Below, piece by piece: positions 57,950 to 64,000 of a stretch of 64,000 bases of DNA; the stretch's first letter is position 1, and the number at the start of each line of letters is the position of its first letter. The notes beneath the pieces are model-generated. The model did no database searches. It was not told the origin of the DNA and worked only from the letters and a program-made list of their open reading frames with translations. The stretch comes from CAVXYG01 sp963766005. GTDB lineage: Bacteria; Actinomycetota; Actinomycetes; S36-B12; GCA-2699445. Where the stretch lies: assembly GCA_963766005.1 (NCBI GenBank), contig CAVXYG010000006.1:186001-250000 (forward strand), read 5' to 3'. The translations under genes were made by a program, and so were the position numbers.

Positions 57950-58834
57950 CTAGTGTCGCGCGGCTAGCACCTCTCGGATCGCCGCGACGCAGGCGTCGGG
58001 GTCGTCCTCCTGGATGTAGTGCCCCGCGTCGGGCAGTTCGACGCACCCGGCGCCGGGGAATTCCGTGCGCCAGCGGGCGATCGTGGCGTCCTTGGCGAGG
58101 GCCGGGTCCTTCCTGCCGAACACCAGCGAGACCGGCTTCCCGCGCAGCGTCTCGGCGACTCGCTGCTCCAGCTCGCCGAGCCACGGGCGGGAGTTGACGA
58201 TCTCCCTGGGGAAGACGGCGATCCCTTCCCGTGACTCGGGGGTCGGCACGACGTCGGTGTAGTGGGCGAACTCCTTGTCGGACAGCTTCGCCTGCAGCGT
58301 TCGCCTCATGAGGCCCGTGACGAAGAAGTTGCGCCTCCTGATCAGCCACTGGAGGGGCCAGCTTCCCATCGTTCGGCTGAACGCCGTCATCGTGCGATCG
58401 TTGGCCGGCCAGAACCACGTGTTGCCCATAACGAGTCCCGCGACCCGCTCCGGCGACCGCGAGGCGACGTCCATGCCGATCGGCCCACCCCAGTCCTGGC
58501 CCATCACCACGATGCCCGTGAGGTCCAGGTGTTCGACGAGTTCCTTCACGATGTCGGCGTGCTCAGCGGGTGTGTAGCCGTAGCCGTCGGGATGGACCGA
58601 GAGTCCGAACCCGGGATAGTCGGGTGCGACGCAACGAACTCCGGGCCCGAGCAGGCGGATGATCTTGCGGTAGAGGAAACTCCAGTCGGGGTTGCCGTGC
58701 AGCAGGAGCACGGTCGGTCCCGCGCCTTCATCGACGTAGTGGATCGGGCCCACCGTGGACTCGAACCACCGCGATTCGAACGGAAACTCGGTCGGGTCGG
58801 GGGTGAAGTCCACAACCCCGTCGGGACGATCCAC
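57950..58834 (-). CDS. Haloalkane dehalogenase-like alpha/beta hydrolase
   Basis: A 294-residue alpha/beta hydrolase of the haloalkane dehalogenase type. The oxyanion region is LLHGNPDWSFLYRK, the nucleophile elbow is GQDWGG with D114 followed by W115 (a halide-binding position), the acid is D243 (RKDPA) and the base H272 (DAGHYIQED). NTWFWP at 139-143 fits the family's cap start. An Asp nucleophile also occurs in epoxide hydrolases, but those carry HGFP/HGWP and two cap tyrosines. The GTG at 58834 is chosen since AGGAG lies 8 nt upstream. It is convergent with the P450. Confidence 0.82.
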   Translation of the reverse strand: MDRPDGVVDFTPDPTEFPFESRWFESTVGPIHYVDEGAGPTVLLLHGNPDWSFLYRKIIRLLGPGVRCVAPDYPGFGLSVHPDGYGYTPAEHADIVKELVEHLDLTGIVVMGQDWGGPIGMDVASRSPERVAGLVMGNTWFWPANDRTMTAFSRTMGSWPLQWLIRRRNFFVTGLMRRTLQAKLSDKEFAHYTDVVPTPESREGIAVFPREIVNSRPWLGELEQRVAETLRGKPVSLVFGRKDPALAKDATIARWRTEFPGAGCVELPDAGHYIQEDDPDACVAAIREVLAARH

Positions 58835-59300
58835 GGCGGCTCTCCTCAGCTCGTGCCCGGCCGCGCGGACTCGCGCACGGCGGTCCACGCGACCGATTCG
58901 GTAGTGCCAACCTATCCGAGCGTCGCTGGTGACGGATCCAGAGGAGGTCTGCGCGGACGGACCTTGCGGGCGCGGTGGACGACGCGTCCGGGCGTCGACC
59001 GGGGCGGATGCGAATCAGGGATCGTCGTCCCACGGTGATCGTGCCCGCGTCGAGCCAACGGCTCCTCGACGGTCCACCTGCACAGCCACGGCCTGCTGCG
59101 GGCCGGCAGATCGCTGCTCTCCGCGGGCATCGACGAAGCCCGCCCGACCGGCTGCCGGGACTCCAGGTCTCGACCCGGTAGCCCGCTGCCCGCCTGGCGC
59201 CGGGACCGTTGCGGACCCGCGAGCGGCGCCGCACTGGCGCTCGCGGAGGTCGGCGCCACGCCCGCGGAGGTCGGCGGTGCGCGCATGCTTGACTACGCGC
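58835..59300. other. Gap between divergent dehalogenase-like genes
   Basis: No gene supported. It separates the two dehalogenase homologues and must hold both promoters; no clear operator was seen. Confidence 0.4.
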
Positions 59301-60191
59301 ATGGCAATCGAGGCACTGCGCACCGCCGACGACCGATTCGAGCAGCTGCCCGGCTTCCCGTATCAGCCCCGCTACGTCACGGACCTGCCGGGCTTCGAGG
59401 GCCTTCGGATGGCGTACGTCGACGAGGGTCCGCAGCATCCCCACGTGGTGCTCTGCCTGCACGGGGAACCCACCTGGTCCTACCTGTACCGCAAGATGAT
59501 CCCGGTCTTCACCGAAGCCGGTCTGCGGGTCGTGGCCCCGGACTTCTTCGGATTCGGGCGCAGCGACAAGCCGGTCCGCGACGCCGACTACACCTTCGAC
59601 TTCCACCGCGACGCGCTGCTGGCGTTCATCCGCGCACTGGACCTGCAGCGGATCACGCTGGTCGTGCAGGACTGGGGCGGGCTGCTCGGGCTCACCGTGC
59701 CGGTGGCCGAACCCGATCGGATCGAGCGGCTGCTCATCATGAACACCGGCCTCGGCGTCGGCTCCTCCCCCGGCCCCGGCTTCCTCGCCTGGCGGGACTA
59801 CATGGCCAGCACCCCGCACCTCGATGTCGCCGGGCTCATGCGGCGCGCCGTCGAAGGCCTCAGCGACGCCGAGGCGGCCGCCTACGCCGCTCCGTTCCCC
59901 GGCCCGGAGTACCAGGCTGGCGTGCGCCGGTTTCCACAACTCGTGCCGGTCTCCCCCGACGATCCGGGGGTGGCGGTGTCGCGGGCGGCGGCGCAGTGGT
60001 GGTCCACGCAGTGGCAGGGACCGACGTTCATGGCGGTCGGCACCCGGGATCCGGTGCTCGGCCCGCCGGTGATGGAGCGGATGCGGTCGATCATCAATGG
60101 CTGTCCCGAGCCCATGCTCGTCGAGCAGGGCCACTTCGTGCAGGAGTCGGGCGAGCAGGTCGCCCGGGCCGCGCTGCGTTCCTGGGCCTGA
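59301..60191 (+). CDS. Haloalkane dehalogenase-like hydrolase (DhlA type)
   Basis: A 296-residue alpha/beta hydrolase aligned well with the DhlA subgroup: the N-terminus ALRTADDRFEQLPGFPY, oxyanion region LHGEPTWSYLYRKM, nucleophile D124 followed by W125 (VVQDWGG, the same numbering as DhlA), acid D250 (GTRDPVLG) and base H278 (QGHFVQE). A Trp at 164 could complete the halide site. It should cleave carbon-halogen bonds by an Asp-ester mechanism; native substrate unknown. The ATG at 59301 gives the family start. It converges with the DUF4190 gene, 11 nt away. Confidence 0.87.
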   Translation: MAIEALRTADDRFEQLPGFPYQPRYVTDLPGFEGLRMAYVDEGPQHPHVVLCLHGEPTWSYLYRKMIPVFTEAGLRVVAPDFFGFGRSDKPVRDADYTFDFHRDALLAFIRALDLQRITLVVQDWGGLLGLTVPVAEPDRIERLLIMNTGLGVGSSPGPGFLAWRDYMASTPHLDVAGLMRRAVEGLSDAEAAAYAAPFPGPEYQAGVRRFPQLVPVSPDDPGVAVSRAAAQWWSTQWQGPTFMAVGTRDPVLGPPVMERMRSIINGCPEPMLVEQGHFVQESGEQVARAALRSWA

Positions 60192-60202
60192 TCGGACCCG
60201 GT

Positions 60203-60634
60203 CTACAGGAAGTTGTCGTAGAGCCCGAAGGCCCAGAATCCCAGACCGCTCAACACGCCCAGAGCCCCCAGGACGATCCCGGCGACTGCGAGGTTGGAGC
60301 CGCCCTGCGTGCCGTTGGATGCCTCGATCTCGTTGCGGGCCAGGATGCCGAGCACGATGGCGATCACGCCCACGACGAAGCCGCAGCAGAAGATGCTGAT
60401 GATCCCGAGGACCAGCGAGGTCGTCGCCTTGGAGTTGTTGGCCGGCACGGCGGGCGGTCCGTAGCCGTAGGGGCCCGATCCCCCTGGCGGGGGCGGCGGC
60501 GCGCCGGCTCCCCAACCCCCCGGCGGTGGCGGCGGCGCGCCCCCCGGCGGCGGTGGCGGCGGTGGCGGCGGCGCACCCCCGGCGGCGGCGGTGGCGGCGG
60601 CGCGCCCCCGCGGTGGCGGCGGAGTAGCGCTCAT
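60203..60634 (-). CDS. Proline-rich DUF4190 membrane protein
   Basis: A 143-residue protein: a Pro/Gly-rich cytoplasmic N-terminus (blocks of PPPPP and GGW, to about 65), then a DUF4190 module with two membrane helices (TTSLVLGIISIFCCGFVVG, joined by a loop with ILARNEIEAS, and LAVAGIVLGALGVLSGLGF). Function unknown; such proteins are common in actinobacteria. GGAGG lies 4 nt before the ATG at 60634. The repeat-rich first 120 bases are prone to length change. Confidence 0.85.
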   Translation of the reverse strand: MSATPPPPRGRAAATAAAGGAPPPPPPPPPGGAPPPPPGGWGAGAPPPPPGGSGPYGYGPPAVPANNSKATTSLVLGIISIFCCGFVVGVIAIVLGILARNEIEASNGTQGGSNLAVAGIVLGALGVLSGLGFWAFGLYDNFL

Positions 60635-60748
60635 GGGACCTCCAGCAACAGGCGACTCTCGAGACGAACCTAGCGAACACTCGCGTGGGCCGTGGCGAGT
60701 GCCGGGATCGCCGCCCGCAACTTCCCGCCGGACGAGCATCGCAGGTGC

Positions 60749-60754
60749 CATAAT
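60749..60754 (+). promoter_or_regulatory. -10 element CATAAT (extended TGC) before the recombinase
   Basis: TGCCATAAT, 7 nt, then the ATG at 60762: an extended -10 with leaderless spacing. Confidence 0.5.
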
Positions 60755-60761
60755 CTCGGAC

Positions 60762-61763
60762 ATGGCGCCGACGCTGGAGATCCTGGCCGACGACTGGCTC
60801 ATCGAGAAGCAGACGCTGGGCCGTGGCCTGTCGGCGAACTCCGAGTCGGCCTACCGCAACGACCTGGCCCTGCTCGCCCACCGGATGGCCGAGCCGGATG
60901 CCGCGGCCGCGGCCGCCCCGCTGGGCCGTCTGGGTCCGGACGATCTCACCGTCCAGCGAGTCCGTGCGGCCTTCGCCGATCTCGCCCGGGACGGCGCCGC
61001 GGTGTCCTCCAGGACGCGGGCCATCGGTGTCTGGAAGGCCTTCTGCGGCTGGCTGATGGAGCAGGGGCATCTGGCAACCGACCCGACCGCCGGGATCGCC
61101 CGGCCCCGCAAGCCCGAGTCGCTCCCCGTGGCCTTCACCGACGAGCAGCTCCAGGCCATCCTGCAGGCCGTGTCGCAGCCGGACCCCGATGCGCGATCCC
61201 CCTGGCCGGTGCGCGATCGGGCGCTGGTCGTGACGCTCGCCGGTACCGGGGTCCGGGCCAGCGAGCTGTGCGCGCTCGCGGTCGGCGACCTCGCGCTGGG
61301 CGAGGATCCCTCGCTGCGGGTCCACGGCAAGGGCGGCAAGACCCGCGTGGTGCCGCTGTCGCCGGAGGTCGTCGCCGCAGTCGAGGAGTACCTCCTCGAT
61401 CGGCGCGCCCGGTTCGCCGGCCGCGAGGACGACGACGGAGGCCCGGCGGCCGCCCGCGGCGAACGGGCGGCCGATCCGCTCTTCGTCACCTACCGCGGCT
61501 CCGCCCTCACCAGGGGCGCGCTCAAGCAGTACGTGTACCGCTGGCTGCTGCGGGCCGGCGTTCCCCGGCCCGACGGCGAGGCGGTCCACGCCTTCCGCCA
61601 CACGTTCGCCACCGGGTTGATCCACAACGGGGCGGACCTGGCCTCGGTGCGGCAACTGCTGGGCCACTCCAGCATCGCCTCCACGCAGATCTACCTGCGC
61701 ATGACCGGCGCCGACCTCGCCTCGGCGGTGCGGGCCGCACCGATCACCTCGATGGCGCGCTGA
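60762..61763 (+). CDS. Tyrosine recombinase (XerC/XerD type)
   Basis: A 333-residue site-specific recombinase with a SAM-like N-terminal core-binding domain (about 5-105) and a complete catalytic domain: R165 (GTGVRASEL), K190/K193 (GKGGKTR), H276 and R279 (HAFRHTFAT), H302 (LLGHSS) and the nucleophile Y311 (QIYLRM). It is longer than XerC/D by a charged insert near 215-240 (REDDDGGPAA). It may resolve chromosome dimers or be an integrase that has lost its element; no attachment site or element genes were seen nearby. Leaderless start at 60762. Confidence 0.9.
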   Translation: MAPTLEILADDWLIEKQTLGRGLSANSESAYRNDLALLAHRMAEPDAAAAAAPLGRLGPDDLTVQRVRAAFADLARDGAAVSSRTRAIGVWKAFCGWLMEQGHLATDPTAGIARPRKPESLPVAFTDEQLQAILQAVSQPDPDARSPWPVRDRALVVTLAGTGVRASELCALAVGDLALGEDPSLRVHGKGGKTRVVPLSPEVVAAVEEYLLDRRARFAGREDDDGGPAAARGERAADPLFVTYRGSALTRGALKQYVYRWLLRAGVPRPDGEAVHAFRHTFATGLIHNGADLASVRQLLGHSSIASTQIYLRMTGADLASAVRAAPITSMAR

Positions 61764-61769
61764 GGGCCC

Positions 61770-62747
61770 TCAGCCGACTCCGGCATCGGCGGCGACCATG
61801 TCCCACAGCCGATCGGCGGTTGCCCCGTCGGTGCCGGTGCGCGGCAGGCGGGTCGTGGTGCGGGGGCGCCGGTCCAGCCAGAACAGGCCCGAGGAGGCCA
61901 CCGGCGCGGCAGCCGCGGCCAGCCACACGATCGTGTCGGCGCCCTGCTGCGGCGTCCGCAGGAACGGCCCGACGATGCGGTGGAACGTGGGCAGCGAGTC
62001 GACCACGCCCGGAGTGTCCGCCCAGCCGGGATGCATGGCGTGGAACGCGGCGGAGTCGGTGGCCCGGCGGGACCACTGCTCGTTCAGCACGACCTGCGCC
62101 CGCTTCGCCTGAGCGTAGGCGACGACGCCGTCGTACTGCTCGGCGCCCAGCCGCAGCTCCGGCAGCCGCAGCGCCTGGGTGTACATGCCGCCGCTGGACA
62201 CCGTGATCACCCTGCCGTCCGGCCGGGCCTGCAACAGCGGCAGCAGCCGGTGGGTGAGCAGGAACGGGGCCACGACGTGCGTTTGGTAGGTCAGCTCCAG
62301 GCCGTCGCCGGTGATGGTGTGCTCGTGGGTCAGGGCTCCGGCGTTGTTGACGAGGATGTCGAGGCCGTCCAGGCGCTGCAGGAGGTCGGCGGCGGCGGCC
62401 GACACCGCGGTCAGATCCGCGAGATCGGCGATCACCGTCTCGACCGCGTCGCTGCCGGTCGCTGCTCGCACGCGCTGAGCCGCCTGCTCGGTGCGGTCCG
62501 GGTCGCGGCCCAGCAGGACGGTACGGGCTCCGAGCCGGGCAAGCGCGGTCGCGGTGGCGAAGCCGAGCCCCGATGTCGCCCCGGTCACCAACGCCGTCCG
62601 CTCGGAGAGCTCGCCCGGCTGCGGGTCCTGCCAGTCGAAGGCGCGGCGCCGCGCGCGGTATCCGATGGCGGTGAAGCTGCCCGCGACGGTGGCCTCGAGC
62701 GCCCCGTCCAGGGCGCGGGCCGGCAGCGCGGCCCAGGCCGGGCTCAC
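61770..62747 (-). CDS. SDR oxidoreductase (DHRS12-like)
   Basis: A 325-residue short-chain dehydrogenase with an N-terminal extension of about 50 residues. The cofactor loop is TGATSGLGFATA, then NNAGALTHEH and the active site SSGGMYTQ...YAQAKRAQ with Tyr and Lys four apart. The order and the MHPGWADTPGV region match DHRS12-like SDRs. GTG at 62747 overlaps the stop of the SRPBCC gene (GTGA), so the two are co-translated. Substrate unknown; the SRPBCC partner suggests a hydrophobic ligand. Confidence 0.87.
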   Translation of the reverse strand: MSPAWAALPARALDGALEATVAGSFTAIGYRARRRAFDWQDPQPGELSERTALVTGATSGLGFATATALARLGARTVLLGRDPDRTEQAAQRVRAATGSDAVETVIADLADLTAVSAAAADLLQRLDGLDILVNNAGALTHEHTITGDGLELTYQTHVVAPFLLTHRLLPLLQARPDGRVITVSSGGMYTQALRLPELRLGAEQYDGVVAYAQAKRAQVVLNEQWSRRATDSAAFHAMHPGWADTPGVVDSLPTFHRIVGPFLRTPQQGADTIVWLAAAAAPVASSGLFWLDRRPRTTTRLPRTGTDGATADRLWDMVAADAGVG

Positions 62748-63190
62748 GCCGCCACCGGCTGCGGGTTCAGCGCGGCACGCAGCCCCGCATCGGCGCGACG
62801 GCCGATGACCTGGAAGGCGATCTGGAGGAACGGGTCGGCGGGGCGGCGCCACCCGTGCAGCGTGAGCTCGGCGTCATAGGTGACACGACTGCCGGTGCCC
62901 TGCGGCTCGACGGAGATGACGTCGTGGGAGGTGAAGTCCCCCGTCACGGCGTCGAGCACGACGCGGCGGCCGGGCTGGAGATCGCGCACGACGTAGGTCA
63001 GCGGGATGCGGCGCGGCCCGAAGGCCGCGGTCACGAGAAAGGCGCTGCCGACCCGCAGCTCGCCCGCGTCGAGGCGCTCCGCGCGGACCACCCCGGGGTC
63101 CCAGTCGGCCACGCTGTCGAAGTGGGCGAGCAGGTCGAAGGCGTCCGCGGCGGGCAACGGCGACTCGACGGTGGTGGCGAAACGCGCCAT
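62744..63190 (-). CDS. SRPBCC family protein
   Basis: A 148-residue single-domain SRPBCC (START-like) protein: MARFATTVESPLPAADAFDLLAHFDSVADWDPGV at the start (given here as the family's opening helix and the W-D-P turn), then LTYVVRDLQPGRRVVL and a last long helix. The fold holds a hydrophobic pocket for lipids or polyketides. AAGGAG lies 5 nt before the ATG at 63190, which overlaps an upstream palindrome. An in-frame ATG at 63217 lies inside that palindrome and is less likely. First gene of an operon with the SDR. Confidence 0.87.
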   Translation of the reverse strand: MARFATTVESPLPAADAFDLLAHFDSVADWDPGVVRAERLDAGELRVGSAFLVTAAFGPRRIPLTYVVRDLQPGRRVVLDAVTGDFTSHDVISVEPQGTGSRVTYDAELTLHGWRRPADPFLQIAFQVIGRRADAGLRAALNPQPVAA

Positions 63191-63197
63191 GGAAGCT

Positions 63198-63230
63198 CCT
63201 TGGGTAAAGTTGTTCATAACTTACTCAAGG
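63198..63230 (-). promoter_or_regulatory. AT-rich palindrome before the SRPBCC/SDR operon
   Basis: CCTTGGGTAAAGTT (63198-63211) and AACTTACTCAAGG (63218-63230) form a near-perfect inverted repeat around 6 nt. Its edge overlaps the Shine-Dalgarno of the SRPBCC gene. The form suits a dimeric repressor (MarR or TetR class). Confidence 0.55.
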
Positions 63231-63278
63231 CGTAACCATGGCGGCACCGCTGCCATTCCGATCAGTGCGTGATCTGCG

Positions 63279-63737
63279 TCACCGCTGCAGGAGCTTCAAG
63301 GTCCACAGGACCGTCATGGCTCCGGTCACGGTGCCTGCCTCGTCGGTGATCTCGATGTCGACGGCGAACTCCGGCCGCGTGGTCCCGGCCTCGATCTCGG
63401 CCTTGATGTCGGCCAGGGGGCGGTTGATGCGCGCGGTCGCGGTGACCGGGCCCATCGCGATCTTCAGGTAACGGATCTTCGCCTCGACGGCCAGGGGCAC
63501 GAGGCGATCGAGCTGGTCGCCGAAGTTCGCCATGACGATGGCGCCTGAGGCCGACTCCCCCAGCGTGAACATCGCGCCGGCATGGGGGCCGCCGATGTGG
63601 TTGTGGTACGGCTGCTGGTCCGGCAGGCGCATGGCCGCCGTCTCCGGCGTGAGTTCCACCCATTCCAGGGACAAGGTGCCCACCATGGGGACCATGGTCG
63701 GGAAGTTGGCCTTGATGACATCCAGATCCATCGACAT
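63279..63737 (-). CDS. DUF4442 hotdog-fold thioesterase-like protein
   Basis: A 152-residue hotdog-fold protein of the DUF4442/PaaI-like group. QPYHNHIGGPHAGAMFTLGESASG is the typical active region (the HxG...E pattern along the long central helix); beta strands such as AEIEAGTT and VDIEITDEAGTVTGAM follow. It probably hydrolyses an acyl-CoA thioester. The ATG at 63737 is fixed by TACGCT 6 nt upstream; a second ATG two codons on is possible. Divergent from the last gene of the window. Confidence 0.85.
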   Translation of the reverse strand: MSMDLDVIKANFPTMVPMVGTLSLEWVELTPETAAMRLPDQQPYHNHIGGPHAGAMFTLGESASGAIVMANFGDQLDRLVPLAVEAKIRYLKIAMGPVTATARINRPLADIKAEIEAGTTRPEFAVDIEITDEAGTVTGAMTVLWTLKLLQR

Positions 63738-63743
63738 GACTCG

Positions 63744-63749
63744 AGCGTA
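63744..63749 (-). promoter_or_regulatory. -10 element TACGCT, leaderless thioesterase gene
   Basis: On the minus strand TACGCT is followed by 6 nt and the ATG at 63737. Confidence 0.5.
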
Positions 63750-63832
63750 GTCGGGCGCCAGGGACTCCCCTGCGGCGCCGTCCGGGTCGCTGCTCCGCGC
63801 CGGGGGTCCAGCCCCCGGATGTCCGGTGCGCC

Positions 63833-63838
63833 TACGCT
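63833..63838 (+). promoter_or_regulatory. -10 element TACGCT, leaderless start of the last gene
   Basis: TACGCT, 6 nt (GTGGCC), ATG at 63845. Divergent twin of the thioesterase promoter. Confidence 0.5.
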
Positions 63839-63844
63839 GTGGCC

Positions 63845-64000
63845 ATGAGGCCCCTCGCGGTGTTCGATATCGACGGCGTGCTCGCCGACGTGCGCCATCG
63901 GCTCCACTTCGTGGAGTCGCACCCGAAGCGATGGTCGGCCTTCTTCGGGGCCGCGGATGAGGACCAGCTGCTGGCCGAGGGGGCCGCGCTGCTGCGGTCC
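63845..64000 (+). CDS. HAD-like phosphatase, N-terminus (partial)
   Basis: The first 52 residues are visible: FDIDGVLADVRHRL carries the HAD nucleophile motif DxDGxxAD, followed by HFVESHPKRWSAFF, which in similar short HAD proteins forms the first cap helix. The window ends before motifs II-IV. Likely a small-molecule or nucleic acid end phosphatase; not decidable from this part. Confidence 0.65.
   Translation, partial: MRPLAVFDIDGVLADVRHRLHFVESHPKRWSAFFGAADEDQLLAEGAALLRS

Noticed and set aside
57950..60191. Epoxide hydrolases instead of haloalkane dehalogenases
   Set aside because: Both share the Asp nucleophile, but the HGNP/HGEP oxyanion motif and Trp after the nucleophile favour dehalogenases. 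Kept as an alternative at lower weight.
60762..61763. Recombinase as integrase of a resident prophage or island
   Set aside because: No attachment-site repeats, tRNA end or phage genes were seen beside it, so the Xer-type reading is simpler.

Overview
The window is high-GC DNA (roughly 70% G+C by eye) from an actinobacterium. Evidence: an RbpA homologue with a SigR-like promoter, a HelY helicase downstream of a TatC end and a lipid-kinase gene, an Lnt/Ppm1 pair (fused in mycobacteria, split here), FxsA, DUF1707, and many genes whose start codon lies 6-7 nt after a TANNNT -10 element, the layout of leaderless actinobacterial transcripts. The order within the phylum cannot be fixed from sequence alone. 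No rRNA, tRNA or CRISPR array was seen.

Layout. 1-15 kb is housekeeping: tatC end, diacylglycerol kinase-like gene, helY, a 5'-3' exonuclease, M24 peptidase, acyl-CoA dehydrogenase, DUF1707 protein, a degenerate amidohydrolase, lnt, ppm1, fxsA, rbpA, a glycerophosphodiesterase and an acetyltransferase. 15-25 kb holds two SDRs, a pirin, membrane proteins, a secreted peptidoglycan hydrolase and hrpA. 25.7-29.9 kb is a decay zone: two truncated convergent genes, a CoA-disulfide reductase/rhodanese/TusA/DsrE fusion with about ten frameshifts, and an AAA ATPase relic. 29.9-31.7 kb is a tight operon of a membrane protein, a CPTC thioredoxin-like protein, a Crp/Fnr regulator and an unknown protein, in which each soluble product has exactly one CxxC pair. 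32-40 kb has a methyltransferase, DUF427, CYTH, Mut7-C, a frameshifted secreted metallophosphatase, a pentapeptide protein, a metallo-hydrolase and an acyltransferase.

40-52 kb is sparse and rich in relics (integrase, alpha/beta hydrolase, SRPBCC), with islands of intact genes (SHOCT/DUF6325 pair, lipoprotein, acyltransferase, GH125 mannosidase, NmrA). 52-64 kb has a UvrD-like helicase, a flavin monooxygenase, a cytochrome P450, two haloalkane dehalogenase homologues, a Xer-type recombinase, an SDR/SRPBCC operon behind an AT-rich palindrome, a thioesterase and a truncated HAD-like gene.

Two themes recur. First, short tandem repeats sit at gene ends, including a 46-bp unit that carries the ends of two convergent genes. 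Second, many single-base frameshifts occur (lnt, fxsA, pirin, metallophosphatase, NmrA and the fusion gene). Some may be consensus errors and some real decay; raw reads would be needed to tell. The best candidate for a new system is the CxxC operon beside the persulfide-handling fusion gene.
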